Below, one piece after another: positions 12,901 through 24,307 of a stretch of 64,000 bases of DNA. The stretch comes from Polytrichum commune (taxonomy: Eukaryota; Streptophyta; Polytrichopsida; Polytrichales; Polytrichaceae). Below the pieces are notes generated by a model. It was not told the DNA's origin. It saw only the letters and a list, made by a program, of their open reading frames with translations, and searched no databases. Within the stretch, counting starts at the first letter, position 1, and the number at the start of each line of letters is the position of its first letter. The stretch is taken from the NCBI GenBank assembly GCA_950295325.1, contig OX485804.1, positions 16,056,001 to 16,120,000 on the forward strand, written 5' to 3'. Both the position numbers and the translations under genes were made by a program.

Positions 12901-13812
12901 TGCGATTTCACCCAAAAGTCTGAAAATAAGAAACATCTTTAAACCCACAAACTTTTGCACATATAATTTTCTGGATAGCAAGTTGCTTTGGACACCTTGC
13001 AAATAATTATTTACAGTCACGGATGCAAGCTCGGCTTTCACTAAAATGTTGCAGCCTGTGCTTCCAGCAACAAGATCGCTGCTAGTTCTGAGAACAATCA
13101 TTGAATAGCATATATATTCCTACATGTAGCATATTTTCAACACTCTATTTGACGTAATTTCCATCCGGAAGAGGTTATGCCCTCCACCGGGAGTGTCTTA
13201 GGGTGAATCACACATCCAAACACATCCAGCTCATTCAGAAAATCTCACATAGTCCAAACGATGTGCATATTAATCTCTACTCCATGAAAATAACTACGTT
13301 AGATTTAGATTACACGAGCACCCAAGCTATTATCTAATACTTAGAATCTCGCAACTTCACTTGACTTGTTGCACTATGAAAATTAGGTTTCAAGCCCGAA
13401 ACACTTACGGTAGACATGTCGATGCGGCGAAGCTGCAAACCAAGTTTGTTGCAAATCTTGTCACTAGCCTGCTCTTCCATCGGTGCACCCTTCTGACCAT
13501 AATTGATGTACCTGAGTTACCTCCAATGCCACCAACCTTTTCTTATTTTATCAAAACAAATTGAAAGAATGTATTTCTGGAACAAATAAAACCAATTCCT
13601 ACGTTCACCCATCGATTCAGAGGTGCCGGAGACGCTGAAGGAGCAGAAGAAATGTTAGATAGATGCACAAGGTGTGATGGAGGAGAAATTTTTATTTTAG
13701 GTTTGTAAAAGTCTTACAAAGGATGGAGGAGCGAGACCGAGGATCTCCAGTGGTACAGCAATGCAGCGCTCTCAATGCCACCACTCATGAGCACCACACT
13801 CGATCCTGCCAT
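9961..13812 (-). CDS. QueC/ExsB-type PP-loop ATPase (7-cyano-7-deazaguanine synthase-like)
   Basis: Minus-strand exons are 13718-13812 (ATG), 13409-13511, 12733-12837, 12133-12191, 11925-12005 and 10551-10662. Together they give 185 codons with consistent phases. A likely last exon at 9961-10038 adds 25 residues; it has a strong pyrimidine-rich acceptor and begins with the cysteine expected there. The product has the PP-loop (SGGIES, residues 10-15), YINYGQK, VPLPHRNLVIL, ALGLNKED, LSKAEVITLGKSLGVPF and a zinc-ligand pattern C172, C180, C183 in TYSCMVGRPVHCGCCHQ. These follow the order of bacterial QueC (about 220-230 residues), which makes preQ0 from 7-carboxy-7-deazaguanine, ATP and ammonia. 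Oddities are Glu for the usual Asp in SGGxDS and a GC-AG intron after 12133. The true substrate in a plant is unknown. Family assignment is confident, the 3' exon tentative. Confidence -1.
10845..10985 (+). repeat. Dispersed repeat R2, copy 2 (QueC-like intron)
   Basis: Diverged second copy of the block at 3290-3425: TATTAAGAGCTCATCAG, TTTTTGGACCTCCTCTTTCC and ACTTTGAGAGAATTTTAGG appear in the same order and orientation. Confidence -1.
11370..11620. repeat. Foldback (MITE-like) element in the QueC-like gene
   Basis: The left arm at about 11372-11415 has GGGGATTTGTGGCACTCAAG followed by TAAAATCATCC. The right arm at about 11580-11620 is its reverse complement with a few differences. The arms are about 45 bp and the loop about 165 bp, noncoding. 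It lies in the intron between 10662 and 11925. Target duplication not resolved. Confidence -1.
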
Positions 13813-13869
13813 GACTTGATCCTTTCGTTGCAAACTTACACTTGCAATAACACCGAAGTGAGTCTTGGT

Positions 13870-14445
13870 ATTTGGGTATTTGTTGGGTCTCCTTCCCAAC
13901 TCATGCTTTGAATGCACCAAACTCTTGGTTCTGGGTCCCTCCTAACCTCACACTTGAAATGCACAAAAACTCTTGGTTTGGGTAGTTGAGTGGTTTGGGT
14001 TTTGTTGGGTCTCCTTCCTAACTCATGCTTTTAATGCACCAAACTCTTGGTTTTGGGTGGTTTTGGGTTTTTGTTGGGTCTCTTCTTAACCCACACTTGG
14101 AATGCAACCAAATTCTTGGAATTTTGGGTGGTTTTGGTTGTTTGTTGGGTCCCTTCCTATCTCAAAACTTGGTATACAACCAAGTTTTTGGTATTTGAGT
14201 GGTTTGGGCCCGGTTCATATGTTTGACAGGCCCCTCCCAAAATCACACTTTGAATGCACAAAAATCTTGGTATTGGGTGGTTATGGTGTTTGTTGGGTCC
14301 CTCAACTAACTCACATTTGGAATGTACTGCTCACTTGTTTGGGTAGTTTTGGGTGTTTGTTGAGTCCCCTACTCACACTTGAAATGCACCCATATTCTTG
14401 GTTTTCAACAGTTTTGGGTGTTTGTTGAGTGCCTTATCAAAACTT
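13870..14445 (+). repeat. Minisatellite, ~9 units of ~68 bp, upstream of the QueC-like gene
   Basis: Diverged units contain TTGTTGGGTC, CCTTCCTAACTCA, CACTTGGAATGCA and CTTGGTTTTGGG. Unit landmarks fall near 13881, 13931, 14002, 14071, 14142, 14222, 14290, 14356 and 14421. The array begins about 60 bp upstream of the QueC-like ATG (minus strand), so it occupies that gene's leader or promoter. Confidence -1.
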
Positions 14446-16130
14446 TTAGCAAGATAGGAAAATAAAAGGAGGGGTGTGCCAAGTCATGGCAAAATTGAAG
14501 TATCCATATCCATACAGTTTAACAACAAACTTGTTTATTGCACAAATGCAAAGGGTGTTGTAGTGACCATTATACTTGGCAATAAAGTCTTCCAATCTCA
14601 ACATCTAACAGTTGCAATCACTAACCCACCGAAAAGTCATTTTCCCTACCCACTATAGGAATGCTCTACGCATTGTTCACCCCCATGAGTAAATATAATT
14701 TTCAAATTCCAGTTTCCAATATGGGAGTTGGTTTTACAAAACAAGATGGTGTTTGTGTCTTGTTAACTCCATATATTGCATATGAATATTATTTCTATTA
14801 TATTCTTAGAAAGCCACAAGACATTCATGTGTATTATGGCACCAAATGTAGTGCCAACAAGTGCTTTAACTCTCCAAGGATTACACAAAAATCACAAACA
14901 TTGAAACAAGACCAAAAATAAAATTTAAAATTAAATAAATAAATAAAAAGTTTCAAAGGACTATGAATATTGAACATCTAGTACTACAAAGAAACACAAG
15001 CATGGCACTAGCCTCAAGCATGTAGTCCGCATCTCAAAGAAACGCAAGCAAACCACTAGCCTCAAGCACATATAGTCCACAACATATACTCGCCTTCATT
15101 CTATTGGCATGATCCTAAGCACTTTGTAATTTCTCCCACCTATCTTAGTTTTAAGAATCTTGGACTCTTTATCCCACGTACGAACTAACGTGAGTGTGCA
15201 AAGGGGTATAATTTGAAGCATCAGCGTACATAGTATACATAAGGGAGAGTTATTGTTTTCCTTTAGTGCATACATTCCAAAAGGCTATTAATTTTTTTTT
15301 GAAGTAAAGGTATGTGTACAAAAGGGACCCTAAGGTTTAGAGGAAAGTTTGACAATAAATGTGCTAGTTTCGTTTGATTTGTAAATTTCCATTCATTGTT
15401 TTCATATGGTAATGGTCCCTGATGACTATCATATTTATTCTTGTAGGGTTTTATTTGTGTCATTAAGGGTAATTTATTTCATAATTTATATTTTCTTGTA
15501 TGTAGTGGAGGCATTTATCACCTTACACTGAAAAAACATTATATAAATACAAGAGCCTATTTTCTAGCTTATCCGTTAGTATGCATACCTTTGTTTCTCT
15601 TTGTAAATATCTTGTTTTATAGGGAGTTTTAATTTATAGTCACCCATGCATGTCATTTAGGTTTCCAATGAATTATCCAATGCCTCTGGGGACTACCCTG
15701 CACTATCTAACATCATTTTTATTTTTATTTTTATTCTTCCAACATATTTTATGGAGGGGTAATTTTAAACATCTTGTCTTTACAAGTAATTGAAGATTCA
15801 CAAACAAACAAACAAACAAACAAACAAACACTAAAATGGGCCCTCTCCTTGCTCTCACGTAGTTTCCAAGATTTAAACTAAGTGTGCCCCCCCTTCCCAA
15901 GTGTATGTACAACAATCCTAGATTTGTACTCTAGATTAGGTGCAAAATCCTAGATTTACCCAAGTATAACCCTTTAACTTAATCGTTTCTTACCCAAGCA
16001 AGAATTAAGGGCTTGCTCTTGGTGGGAAAGTACTCTAGATCATCATCTAATGCCACTCTCATGTTATCATCCGAGCCCGGCCACTTGGCATGGAGCTTTG
16101 TATATGCTCTAAGAATAGGTAAGTGAACTA
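14446..16130. other. Intergenic, no gene seen
   Basis: AT-rich sequence. A duplicated stretch of about 50 bp ('ACTAGCCTCAAGCA') lies at 14978-15075. The microsatellite at 15801-15830 is listed separately. No supported ORF. Confidence -1.
15801..15830. repeat. (CAAA)n microsatellite
   Basis: Seven or more CAAA repeats. Similar tracts occur at 19421-19451 and, shorter, near 21468-21484. Confidence -1.
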
Positions 16131-16502
16131 CACCTAATAGGATATTTAGTGTCATATGGCGTTTAATGTCTCTATGGTAACTTCTCAGATGACACTTCTT
16201 ATGAATAAGTGAACAATACAGTCATGGATGATGGATGAGTTCATCCATTGGCCAAAACCCTACCGTCTCGTGACAGCAACTTGTGACGAAATATTGCCAT
16301 GAATGATTAGAATTTGGATGAAAAAATCACTTGGTAAGTGACAGTAATTGCAACACTGTAAATCTATAATCCCCCAAAACATTTACGAGGATTGATAAAT
16401 AATGTTGGTTTAACATTTAGTGTCGGTGACACTACACCGCGGTTTACAATTAATACTGAGCAAGACAATTAGAATCGGTGACACTAAATATCATATTTAG
16501 TG
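16131..16502. mobile_element. TA-flanked MITE, copy A
   Basis: A 372-bp noncoding element. Its right terminus reads CACTAAATATGATATTTAGTG as the reverse complement, continuing GTC, and the left end (CACCTAATAGGATATTTAGTG) matches with a few changes. Both ends abut TA, consistent with a Tc1/mariner-type target duplication. Copy B is at 34586-34960 and a truncated copy C at 26842-27208. The terminal repeat is itself a near-perfect palindrome. Confidence -1.
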
Positions 16503-19500
16503 TAGTAGTCACATGAGATTATACTTGAGTTGAAGGAGAACGATGACGTTGTCAAAGATCACTAAGGCTTGATGGAGGCAGATTTTTCTTTGTCCTTGCA
16601 TGTGCTATCTTTAGTATTTTGGGCAATCCCAAAACCAAATATATTCCAAAGAAGGCATAGAAGTCAAACACCCATCACCCCATCAATGAACTTTAGCCCC
16701 TTTAGAACTTCTTTAGAATAGGCACATGATCTCCACACTTAAAAAAATTCAAATTCTTGTTGTATGTATGTATTATAACGTTCTACAAGAATGTCTACTT
16801 TCTATAGTAATAGATAGCACGCTCACCCATCAAGTCATTCAAGATTGTGAAAAACAAGAATTTTTGTTGCATTAGTTCCTCAAGCTTCAAGCTTCCAAAC
16901 TCTCTCGATGACATTTGTTAAAATGTCACATTCTTCTCATTTGCATCTACATTATGGAGTTGGCGTTCACATAGAAGTACATAGTCAAAACAAAATGTTA
17001 ATGGTAGTTCGTTCTAATGCCCTCAATATCAAGTGCATCTAATCCACCATGTTTCTTGGTAAAGAAAGGGTTAAGTACAGACATCCATACCACATTAAAA
17101 AAATTAAAAATTAAAAACCGTTTAGATGTCAGTGCTCCATTGAACCAATGAACTTTGATATGGACTCAGAACATGATTATACTCCCACAACCGACCATCA
17201 AGGCATGCAGCTTGATCCGGACAGATTCCATTATAGAATGGTCAAAAATCCTCTACATGTAGCACATCCCTTCATTTTAGACTGCAAATCTAGGATAAAA
17301 TCGTACATTGACAAGCATGTTTTTAAATGTGTCCGTTTTAGGCTCACTTATGTATGCCCAGTCCCTTGCCTAGAGAATCTTGAGCAAAGTACCAAGATGA
17401 AGGAAACGCTTTCATTGCGGTAGATTGCAAGTGCTTGAGCCAAATTGGAATCACCTCCACCAATGAGGAACTTGATAAGTCCTTGAAGCTCTCAAAGATA
17501 CGGATGAGGGCCAAGGTCTACGGCTTTTGGAGGCTTTTATGCTTTTCAGGTGGAGTATTACCTTTGTCACATGGGTTCGGGTATATATCATCCCTAGTTT
17601 GGACATTGAACGTTTAGGTGACGGTGGCCTCATTGCAAAGTCCGACACTATCGACTTAGATGTGTAAGCAAGTAGGTAGCGGTGATGTGAAAATGGTGTT
17701 GAAGGGAAGAAGCCTTATGCGCTAGTTATGTAACAAGTATATCTAAACTTATGCCCGAGTTTTGGACATAATGAATTTGCATGAACATGTCCATTGCTTA
17801 CGATTTGAAGTTACATTGTGCTATAACTTTTTTTTATAAAGGGTCTCATTTTTTACCATAAAAAGTCGAATTGGTTGTTTGGACACTTTATAGCATCAAC
17901 ATCTTTACTTGGTACAAAATTACAATTACAATAGAATGTTAGAGCAATGTGTAACTCCGAATAGTAAGTGACAGTAGATATCATATTGGAGTTATCACAT
18001 TGGATCCCAATGTGACAATACTGACAAATATTCAAGTTGACATCACTTCATTATTCCCAAGTTTATTGATGGAGTTAATCACATGCCAAAGGAGGTTGAT
18101 GGCTTAAGTGACTGGGTATTGTCACATTGGTTCCCAACAAGAAAGAATCTCCATGCAAGTGTGGACAGGAAGACCAGATAGTGAAAGAGGCGTGGGAGGG
18201 GTGGGGCCCAGGCAAACACATATGTGATTTAGCCCGGGGCAATGTTCAAATAAGGTCAATAATGTCAACATTATTGAAGTAACTAGGTTTTTTGAGGGCT
18301 CAAGAATACTCACCGTCCAAAACTAGCCACATTATTATTTCACTGTAAGGCTTTGGTGAAAGCTCTACACTCTTTTGTGTTGAGAGAGTGAGAGAGAAAA
18401 TGCTATGAGTTATTATTCAAATTACAAGCCTGTCAAGATAAAGGCCCTAGCCTTTGTACTGCATAAGAAATATTGACCCACACTAATTGCATGGAAAGGT
18501 GTAGTGCACTTTTCAATCTATCTCCATTATTGCTCATCGTAACCAAAGACAAAGTGCTACATGCTTTCATAAGGAGTCTATGTATTTCATGGAGATTTCA
18601 TGATAAGTTTTTCATTCATCCTACTTTCATAGGTCTCTCACATATCTCCCACGACCATTCCATGCCTTTCATAATGCATGTGGTTTTCCTTTTCTATGTT
18701 TGTGTGTTTGTTTTGTGAACACAAGTGACAACCACTAGAAGGGTGATTATTTTAAGCATGAGACACCATGGCGCCTCATGTAAGGGATTGACATCTCCAT
18801 GAGTCTCTGTGGCTAGATCCATGGCAAAGGAGAGGGTGAATTTCCTAGGTGTCATCCTATTTGAGTCACGACAACCATCTAATCATATGTCTGGAAAATG
18901 AGATTGGGCCCACCGTCCAAAACTCGAGTTGTTGATCCCAAAACCATAAACGTCATCAAATAATATCAAGGCATTTCAACTGTCCATACAACTTCAAAAT
19001 TTGACCACAACTCTCATTAAAGTTGCCGAACTGCTGGATTGAAGCATTTGCATCGCAAAAATGCATGAACACTCTACATGATGAGTTTAAGGTATTCACA
19101 TATATCTTTAACGCGTTGATGTGTAAATTTGGATACTTTGAGTGATCCGATTCATGTGCTGACTAGTTTGTGCACGTGCCCACTTTGTTGCACCAGTGAA
19201 TATGAATCCATCAACCAGACCATCCCCACATCATACACTCAACATTTTGCCTCGACGGTTGGTTATTTTGTAGCTTTGGAACAATGATGGCTTCGGCATC
19301 CACATGTCCTTGATTACATTTTAGCATATCTTAGATTAGCTAGGAACAAATTCACTTAAATTTCACCACAAATTTTGGTTGATAGAACCGGTGGACTGAG
19401 TCAATACACGTTCTTCGTGACAAACAAACAAACAAACAAACAAACAAACAAGGAACGAGGTTAAGTTAGAGTGAAGTGCACCGTGCAGTCCTTCACCTCG

Positions 19501-19744
19501 AAAACTTCAGGATTAATTCAACAATATTCTAGTTCTAGTTTGAGCCGCCCCCTTGCACACCCAATTGTTCTGCAAGTTGTTTGTCTTTCATTGTATTGAA
19601 GATTGCATTGGGGCTATCATTTTATGTTCAGACTGTGGTTGCCATATATCTAATTTAGTGTGGCATTAGAATTAATGTGACATATAATTTATATTGAATA
19701 TATCTTCTGTATATGAGACTTTAGGTATCACATCATATGTCAAT
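16503..19744. other. Intergenic, no gene seen
   Basis: No ORF with splice support or recognisable motifs. The ORFs at 17148-17423 and 17435-17617 look like chance. A (CAAA)n tract sits at 19421-19451. Confidence -1.
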
Positions 19745-19990
19745 GAAGGTTGTCTTGCATCACCGAAACTTTTCGTGAATCTATCACTATGGTAGAATTG
19801 TGGATTCTTTTACCGATGCAGGATATGTTGTCCAAGTCTCATATGCTTGTAGTGATTAGAGAAGCACGAGTTAGGGGCAATTGACTTGCATCCTTGATGT
19901 ATTGTCTTATGTCATTAATTTTTTTTGCAAATCTATCACAGTGGTAGATTTGCATATCTCTCTCACTGACATAGGACAGTTACGTAGGAT
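19745..19990 (+). repeat. Two adjacent hairpin elements H (copies 2 and 3)
   Basis: First hairpin at about 19750-19830: TGAATCTATCACTA against TGGTAGAATTGTGGATTC, inside TTGTCTTGCATCACCGA/ACCGATGCAGGATA. It is followed by the AGTCTCATATGCTTGTAGTG block. Second at about 19905-19980: GCAAATCTATCAC against GTGGTAGATTTGC, flanked by TTGTCTTATGTCA/TGACATAGGACAG. Related to 4855-4965 and 31145-31250. Confidence -1.
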
Positions 19991-21896
19991 ATCCTGATTA
20001 TGTTGGTAGCATAGCCTGTTATCATAATAAGATTTAAAGTTTATTCCTTGCTAGTATTACCCTAGTATATGGATGATAAATCATGTGGCCTGTGATAATA
20101 AACATTTGTGAGAAAAGGTGTTAGTAGAAAAACAATGTGGTCCATGATGATTAATCTAAGGCCCATTGTTGTGTGTTAATGATAAATAATGGGGCCCACA
20201 CTATATCATATATATAGTGTAGTGGAATTTGGAGTTTCCGTAATGATGCATGACCGTTGGTGGGTCCATGGGGGCATCTTCATAATGAAGTCATTTTTTT
20301 TATAACTAGTTTTGGTACATGGCCTTGTTGTGGCTATCCCAACTCCACCTACATTTTTGGTTGTTGAAGAAGATTGAGAATTATCTCATTTAGGTAAAAG
20401 GTGGCAAGTGCCAACCTTGTCAACAAGGTGTCAAAAGACTTCTTCTAGACTAAGAATATATTGTAAGCCGTGAATAACATGCATGATTATAGCATGCACT
20501 TTGTGCACTTGTTGTCAATAGCCCTTGAGACAAGACCTTTGTCTTGCTCTTGCCTTGAGATAGCCTTGGGGATGGCCTTCATCCAACTTTGATCACCGCA
20601 ATCTCAATGGCAGGTGTCACGAAACTTTACCCCATATTCATGTGCCTTTGTGGGTGTGACATGGCTTGGCCCAACTTATTCCACCTAGAGTGCTCATATT
20701 GCAAAGCTTGAATAGAGTTGTTTCCTACGAAGTTGCATTCACTTTCATTGCATGATATTGCTTTTAGGCAACAATGAGAGGACCCGATTAAACATCAAAG
20801 ACATAAAATGCAAACCTACAATAGGTATTGCAATCAACAACCTTTGGACAAACTGCCATAACAAAGTAGTTCATGCCCTTGCCAACACACTCCTTGCCCA
20901 CCCTACCATATGGCACTTCACCCTCATCAATGTAGCAGGTTCTCACAACAACAAATCCCCAAAAAATACACTCCCATCTTGGCTCATGCCTACTCATGCT
21001 ACCTCCATCACTGCAAATGCTTAACACACTTATGCCTTAAAGTACTATGTATAAAAGATAAAGCACCTCATGGATACTCCTCCCTTCACAATCAACAAGA
21101 TCTCATTTGGTGAATGTGTGTAACCCTAAAGGAGGGAAAGATTATGAGCATAGTCCCTAGTTTCCATTTTATCCACCATCAAGATCTGATCAATTTCAAA
21201 TGATGTTTGTAAGCAGTTAAATGGTTCTAACACAAAAAAGTCATAATCTTATGCAGTAAGCAATGGAACATAAAACTTTGAGAATGTAAAGTATGAGCAT
21301 ATGGAACTTGAAGGTAGTTTTAGTTGTAGAAATTAGGGTTGTGAACGAGGTCCTGGCTCACCAAACCACCAACCTAGTCCACGAGAGAGAGTTAGTAGCA
21401 TGCAAGAGGTAAGTAATAGCAAGAGCTAGTTGTTATCCATCTCACACAACACAAGAATCACACAAATAAACAAACAAACAAACGAGTTTATCATACAATC
21501 AAGAGTACTATAATCTTCAATATTATCAATATACAATGAAAGATGTGGTAATGGTGGTGAGATTGTCACCCTACTATTCCCCACCGTGGTGCCACAAGCA
21601 CAAGTGTGACTGCTGTGGCCAACACTTATGACTAAGTACCCCCATGAATCAATATTAACTAGAGTTTATTACCTTTGCGTAGAGAGCTCCTTGTTACATA
21701 ATTTGGACAAATGTTCTTTAAAAAAAACAAAAAAACAAAACTTACAACTTGCCTTCATACTATGTACCTTAGCTGATGTAATTCCGGTGAACAATTATCA
21801 TGACAAGAACGATGGTATTCATCCATGTTTTATTTAATTGGTTTGTTTCATGTATGTTTCTTTTTTTTGAGAAAACCTTGTCTGTGTGTGTGTGTT

Positions 21897-21917
21897 GGGG
21901 GGGGGGGGGGGGGGGGG
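21897..21917 (+). repeat. Poly-G run, 21 bases
   Basis: An uninterrupted G run following a short (TG)n tract. A potential quadruplex former; its exact length is doubtful, as in most assemblies. Confidence -1.
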
Positions 21918-23117
21918 TTAAGAGAGAGATCTTCCAATTCTCTTCCATATCAAACTACATATAAAGAAGGTTTTACGAGCAAATATCATAGAGTATGTTC
22001 TACTATAGGAAATTCTTTTGTAGTCCTTGCATAGGGGATTTCAAGAACACATATCTTTGAGAAAATTGAACAATATATGACATTTTTTCAAATACACAGT
22101 CATAGCCTTTGAAACTTTATTTTTATAATTAAAAAAAAAGTTAGAACAAAACCAACCTCTAATCTTTTTTCTCTTGTTGATGACCTTTGAATATAATATG
22201 TGAGTTACAATGTGCGTGCGTGCGGAGAGAGAGAGATTTCTTGAATAGATCTATGCTTATATTCAAGCATATCTCTTTTTTAATACATCCTCTTGTATAA
22301 AGGCCAAATCATTCTTTCACATATTTGTACACCTTTCAAATCCCGGGAGGGTGGGTGGGACCCTCCCTCATGGTCATAACATTGCATATCTATTACAACA
22401 TATTAAATACTATCACATCTTGGTATGTATCAAACAAGGTTAAACCTTTTAGCATCAAGCTAATAAGGTTGTCACATTTACACCCTTACATAATGCCTTG
22501 CACTCCATATCTAGATTGTATCCAATCAAACTTTAAAATGGTATCTTAAGGCATTTTGAAAATAACTTTCAAGGTTCAATCACTACTCAAAGATGTCTTG
22601 TATTCCACATCATTTAGTAGAATATCAAAACATCCTATTTTTGCAATAGGATGGTATACAAAACCTAATAATGTTGTCAAAGTTGTGAAGGGTCTCCTGC
22701 ACTTGTGCCCATGACACCAACCAAATCCAAAGAGAGGGTTAGTAACGTAGACAAGGCGAATAACAACAGAACCCAATTGTTATTTATGTCACACAACAAA
22801 TTACAATATTATCATATATTTTGTATCCATGCATACTCAATACTACCATTGAGTATTCTACATGTTCCTTAGCCATTTTGTAACTTGAGTGTCCAAGATT
22901 TGGGGCAGTTTACATCCACATCCCACAAAGCGGCTTAGCCTTTGAAAAGGATGCACTCATGGTCCTTGTTGCTTAATATAGGATTAGGTGAACATCCTTG
23001 TCTATAGATGCTTATTGCCAAATCTATGATGAATAGTTTCTAATGTTCCTTTTCGAACCCTAAAGTAAGTAGTCCTTTGGGGTTATATTTCTAAGGCTAT
23101 GCTAGTGACATATGGCT

Positions 23118-23146
<29 letters not shown>
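23118..23146. repeat. (GA)n microsatellite
   Basis: About 14 GA dinucleotides. Confidence -1.
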
Positions 23147-23149
<3 letters not shown>

Positions 23150-23306
23150 TTCATCCAACATAAAAGCCTTGAAATAACATGCATCCTAGAGGATTAATCT
23201 CCTAATTTTTGTAGATACGCCTACTAATTTTTGTATACATAAGTAGTTGTGATCAACAAGCTGAGTAGAGTCAAAAGGCTAAATGTGCCAGTCATCTCAT
23301 AAATTT

Positions 23307-24307
23307 AAGGGCCACTTTATACTTGAGGCTGGATTGAGGGCCAGTCCAAACTCTAAAAATTTGGCCCAATAAGATCGCTTCACGGGTAGATCACTTAGTG
23401 CATTTTAAAAACGACGTGCGGCATAATATAGAGAGGATTAAAATCATTTGAAATAAAAATTATAAAGGAATTCCAAATAATGAAGGGGCCATTAAATGTA
23501 GACAACCCCATTATAAGAAAGTTAGATGAATATAAAACGTGGGCCATTATTTTTTTGTAAAATTAATATAGGAGCTAAAGATAAGGATCCTAGAAGTTAT
23601 GTTTAGTATCGTATGTAAATGGGTTTAGGACTCAAGGGGATGTTTGCACCCTTCTTTGTTTCCATGCTTTCCCTCAACACTCGTCAATTGCGTTAGGAAG
23701 TAGATTAGCTTTTATTACTTAAAAGGAATATAGAGTACAAAAAATTGCAGCGACTTGGACAATATAAGTAATGGAACGGTGCAAACAAATAGGCCATTTT
23801 TGAAATTTAAATAATTATAGGGAGGCTTTAATTCAGCCCTTGAAGGTAAATAGCCCCAAAACAAAAAAAACCCCCAGCCGCACGTGGTGCACAAAAATGC
23901 CTTAGAGTGATCTACCCGTGGATCGCTTGGTTTCATCAAATCTGGCCCAAGGGCTTTATACAAGGGTTGGGCCCGACTACTCACTCATCCCATGCGGCGT
24001 CTTAGTTGGCACACTTTTGACGCCAACCTTTGGGCTCGTTGGATGAAATCGGGACGAGCTCTTCCTCGACCCGAACTCTCAACACGGGCTGAATCGGGCT
24101 CATCCGTTGGATAATGAACATCTTCACCGTCGGTCCGTAAAAGGTTAATTCTCTTCACTACACTTTCCCCTCAAGAACCTTAAGAGACCTAAAATGAGAC
24201 CTCATCACTTTACATGTGAGAAGGTTGGGCCTACAAAAGTTGATAAAGTTGGGCACTTAATTGCACATGAACCGGCTCGGCCCCGTGCCTTGTGTAAAGT
24301 GGCCCTT
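23307..24307. mobile_element. ~1-kb inverted-repeat element, PIF/Harbinger-like ends
   Basis: The left end AAGGGCCACTTTATAC (from 23307) matches the reverse complement of the right end GTGTAAAGTGGCCCTT (to 24307). A second inverted pair lies inside: GATCGCTTCACGGGTAGATCAC near 23374 and GTGATCTACCCGTGGATCGCTT near 23907. GGGCC-type termini beside T/A trinucleotides resemble PIF/Harbinger MITEs, but I could not confirm a TTA/TAA duplication. No transposase ORF; the 89-codon minus ORF at 23715-23984 is unrecognised. Confidence -1.

Larger units (their letters stand above)
19991..23306. other. Intergenic, low-complexity tracts, no supported gene
   Basis: Contains a poly-G run (21897-21917), CAAA repeats near 21470, and a GA microsatellite at 23118-23146. 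The 90-codon ORF at 20752-21024 (plus) could be retroelement debris, but I cannot name a domain. Confidence -1.

Noticed and set aside
20752-21024. Non-LTR retrotransposon fragment (90-codon ORF).
   Set aside because: No reverse transcriptase or endonuclease motif; the resemblance is an impression only.
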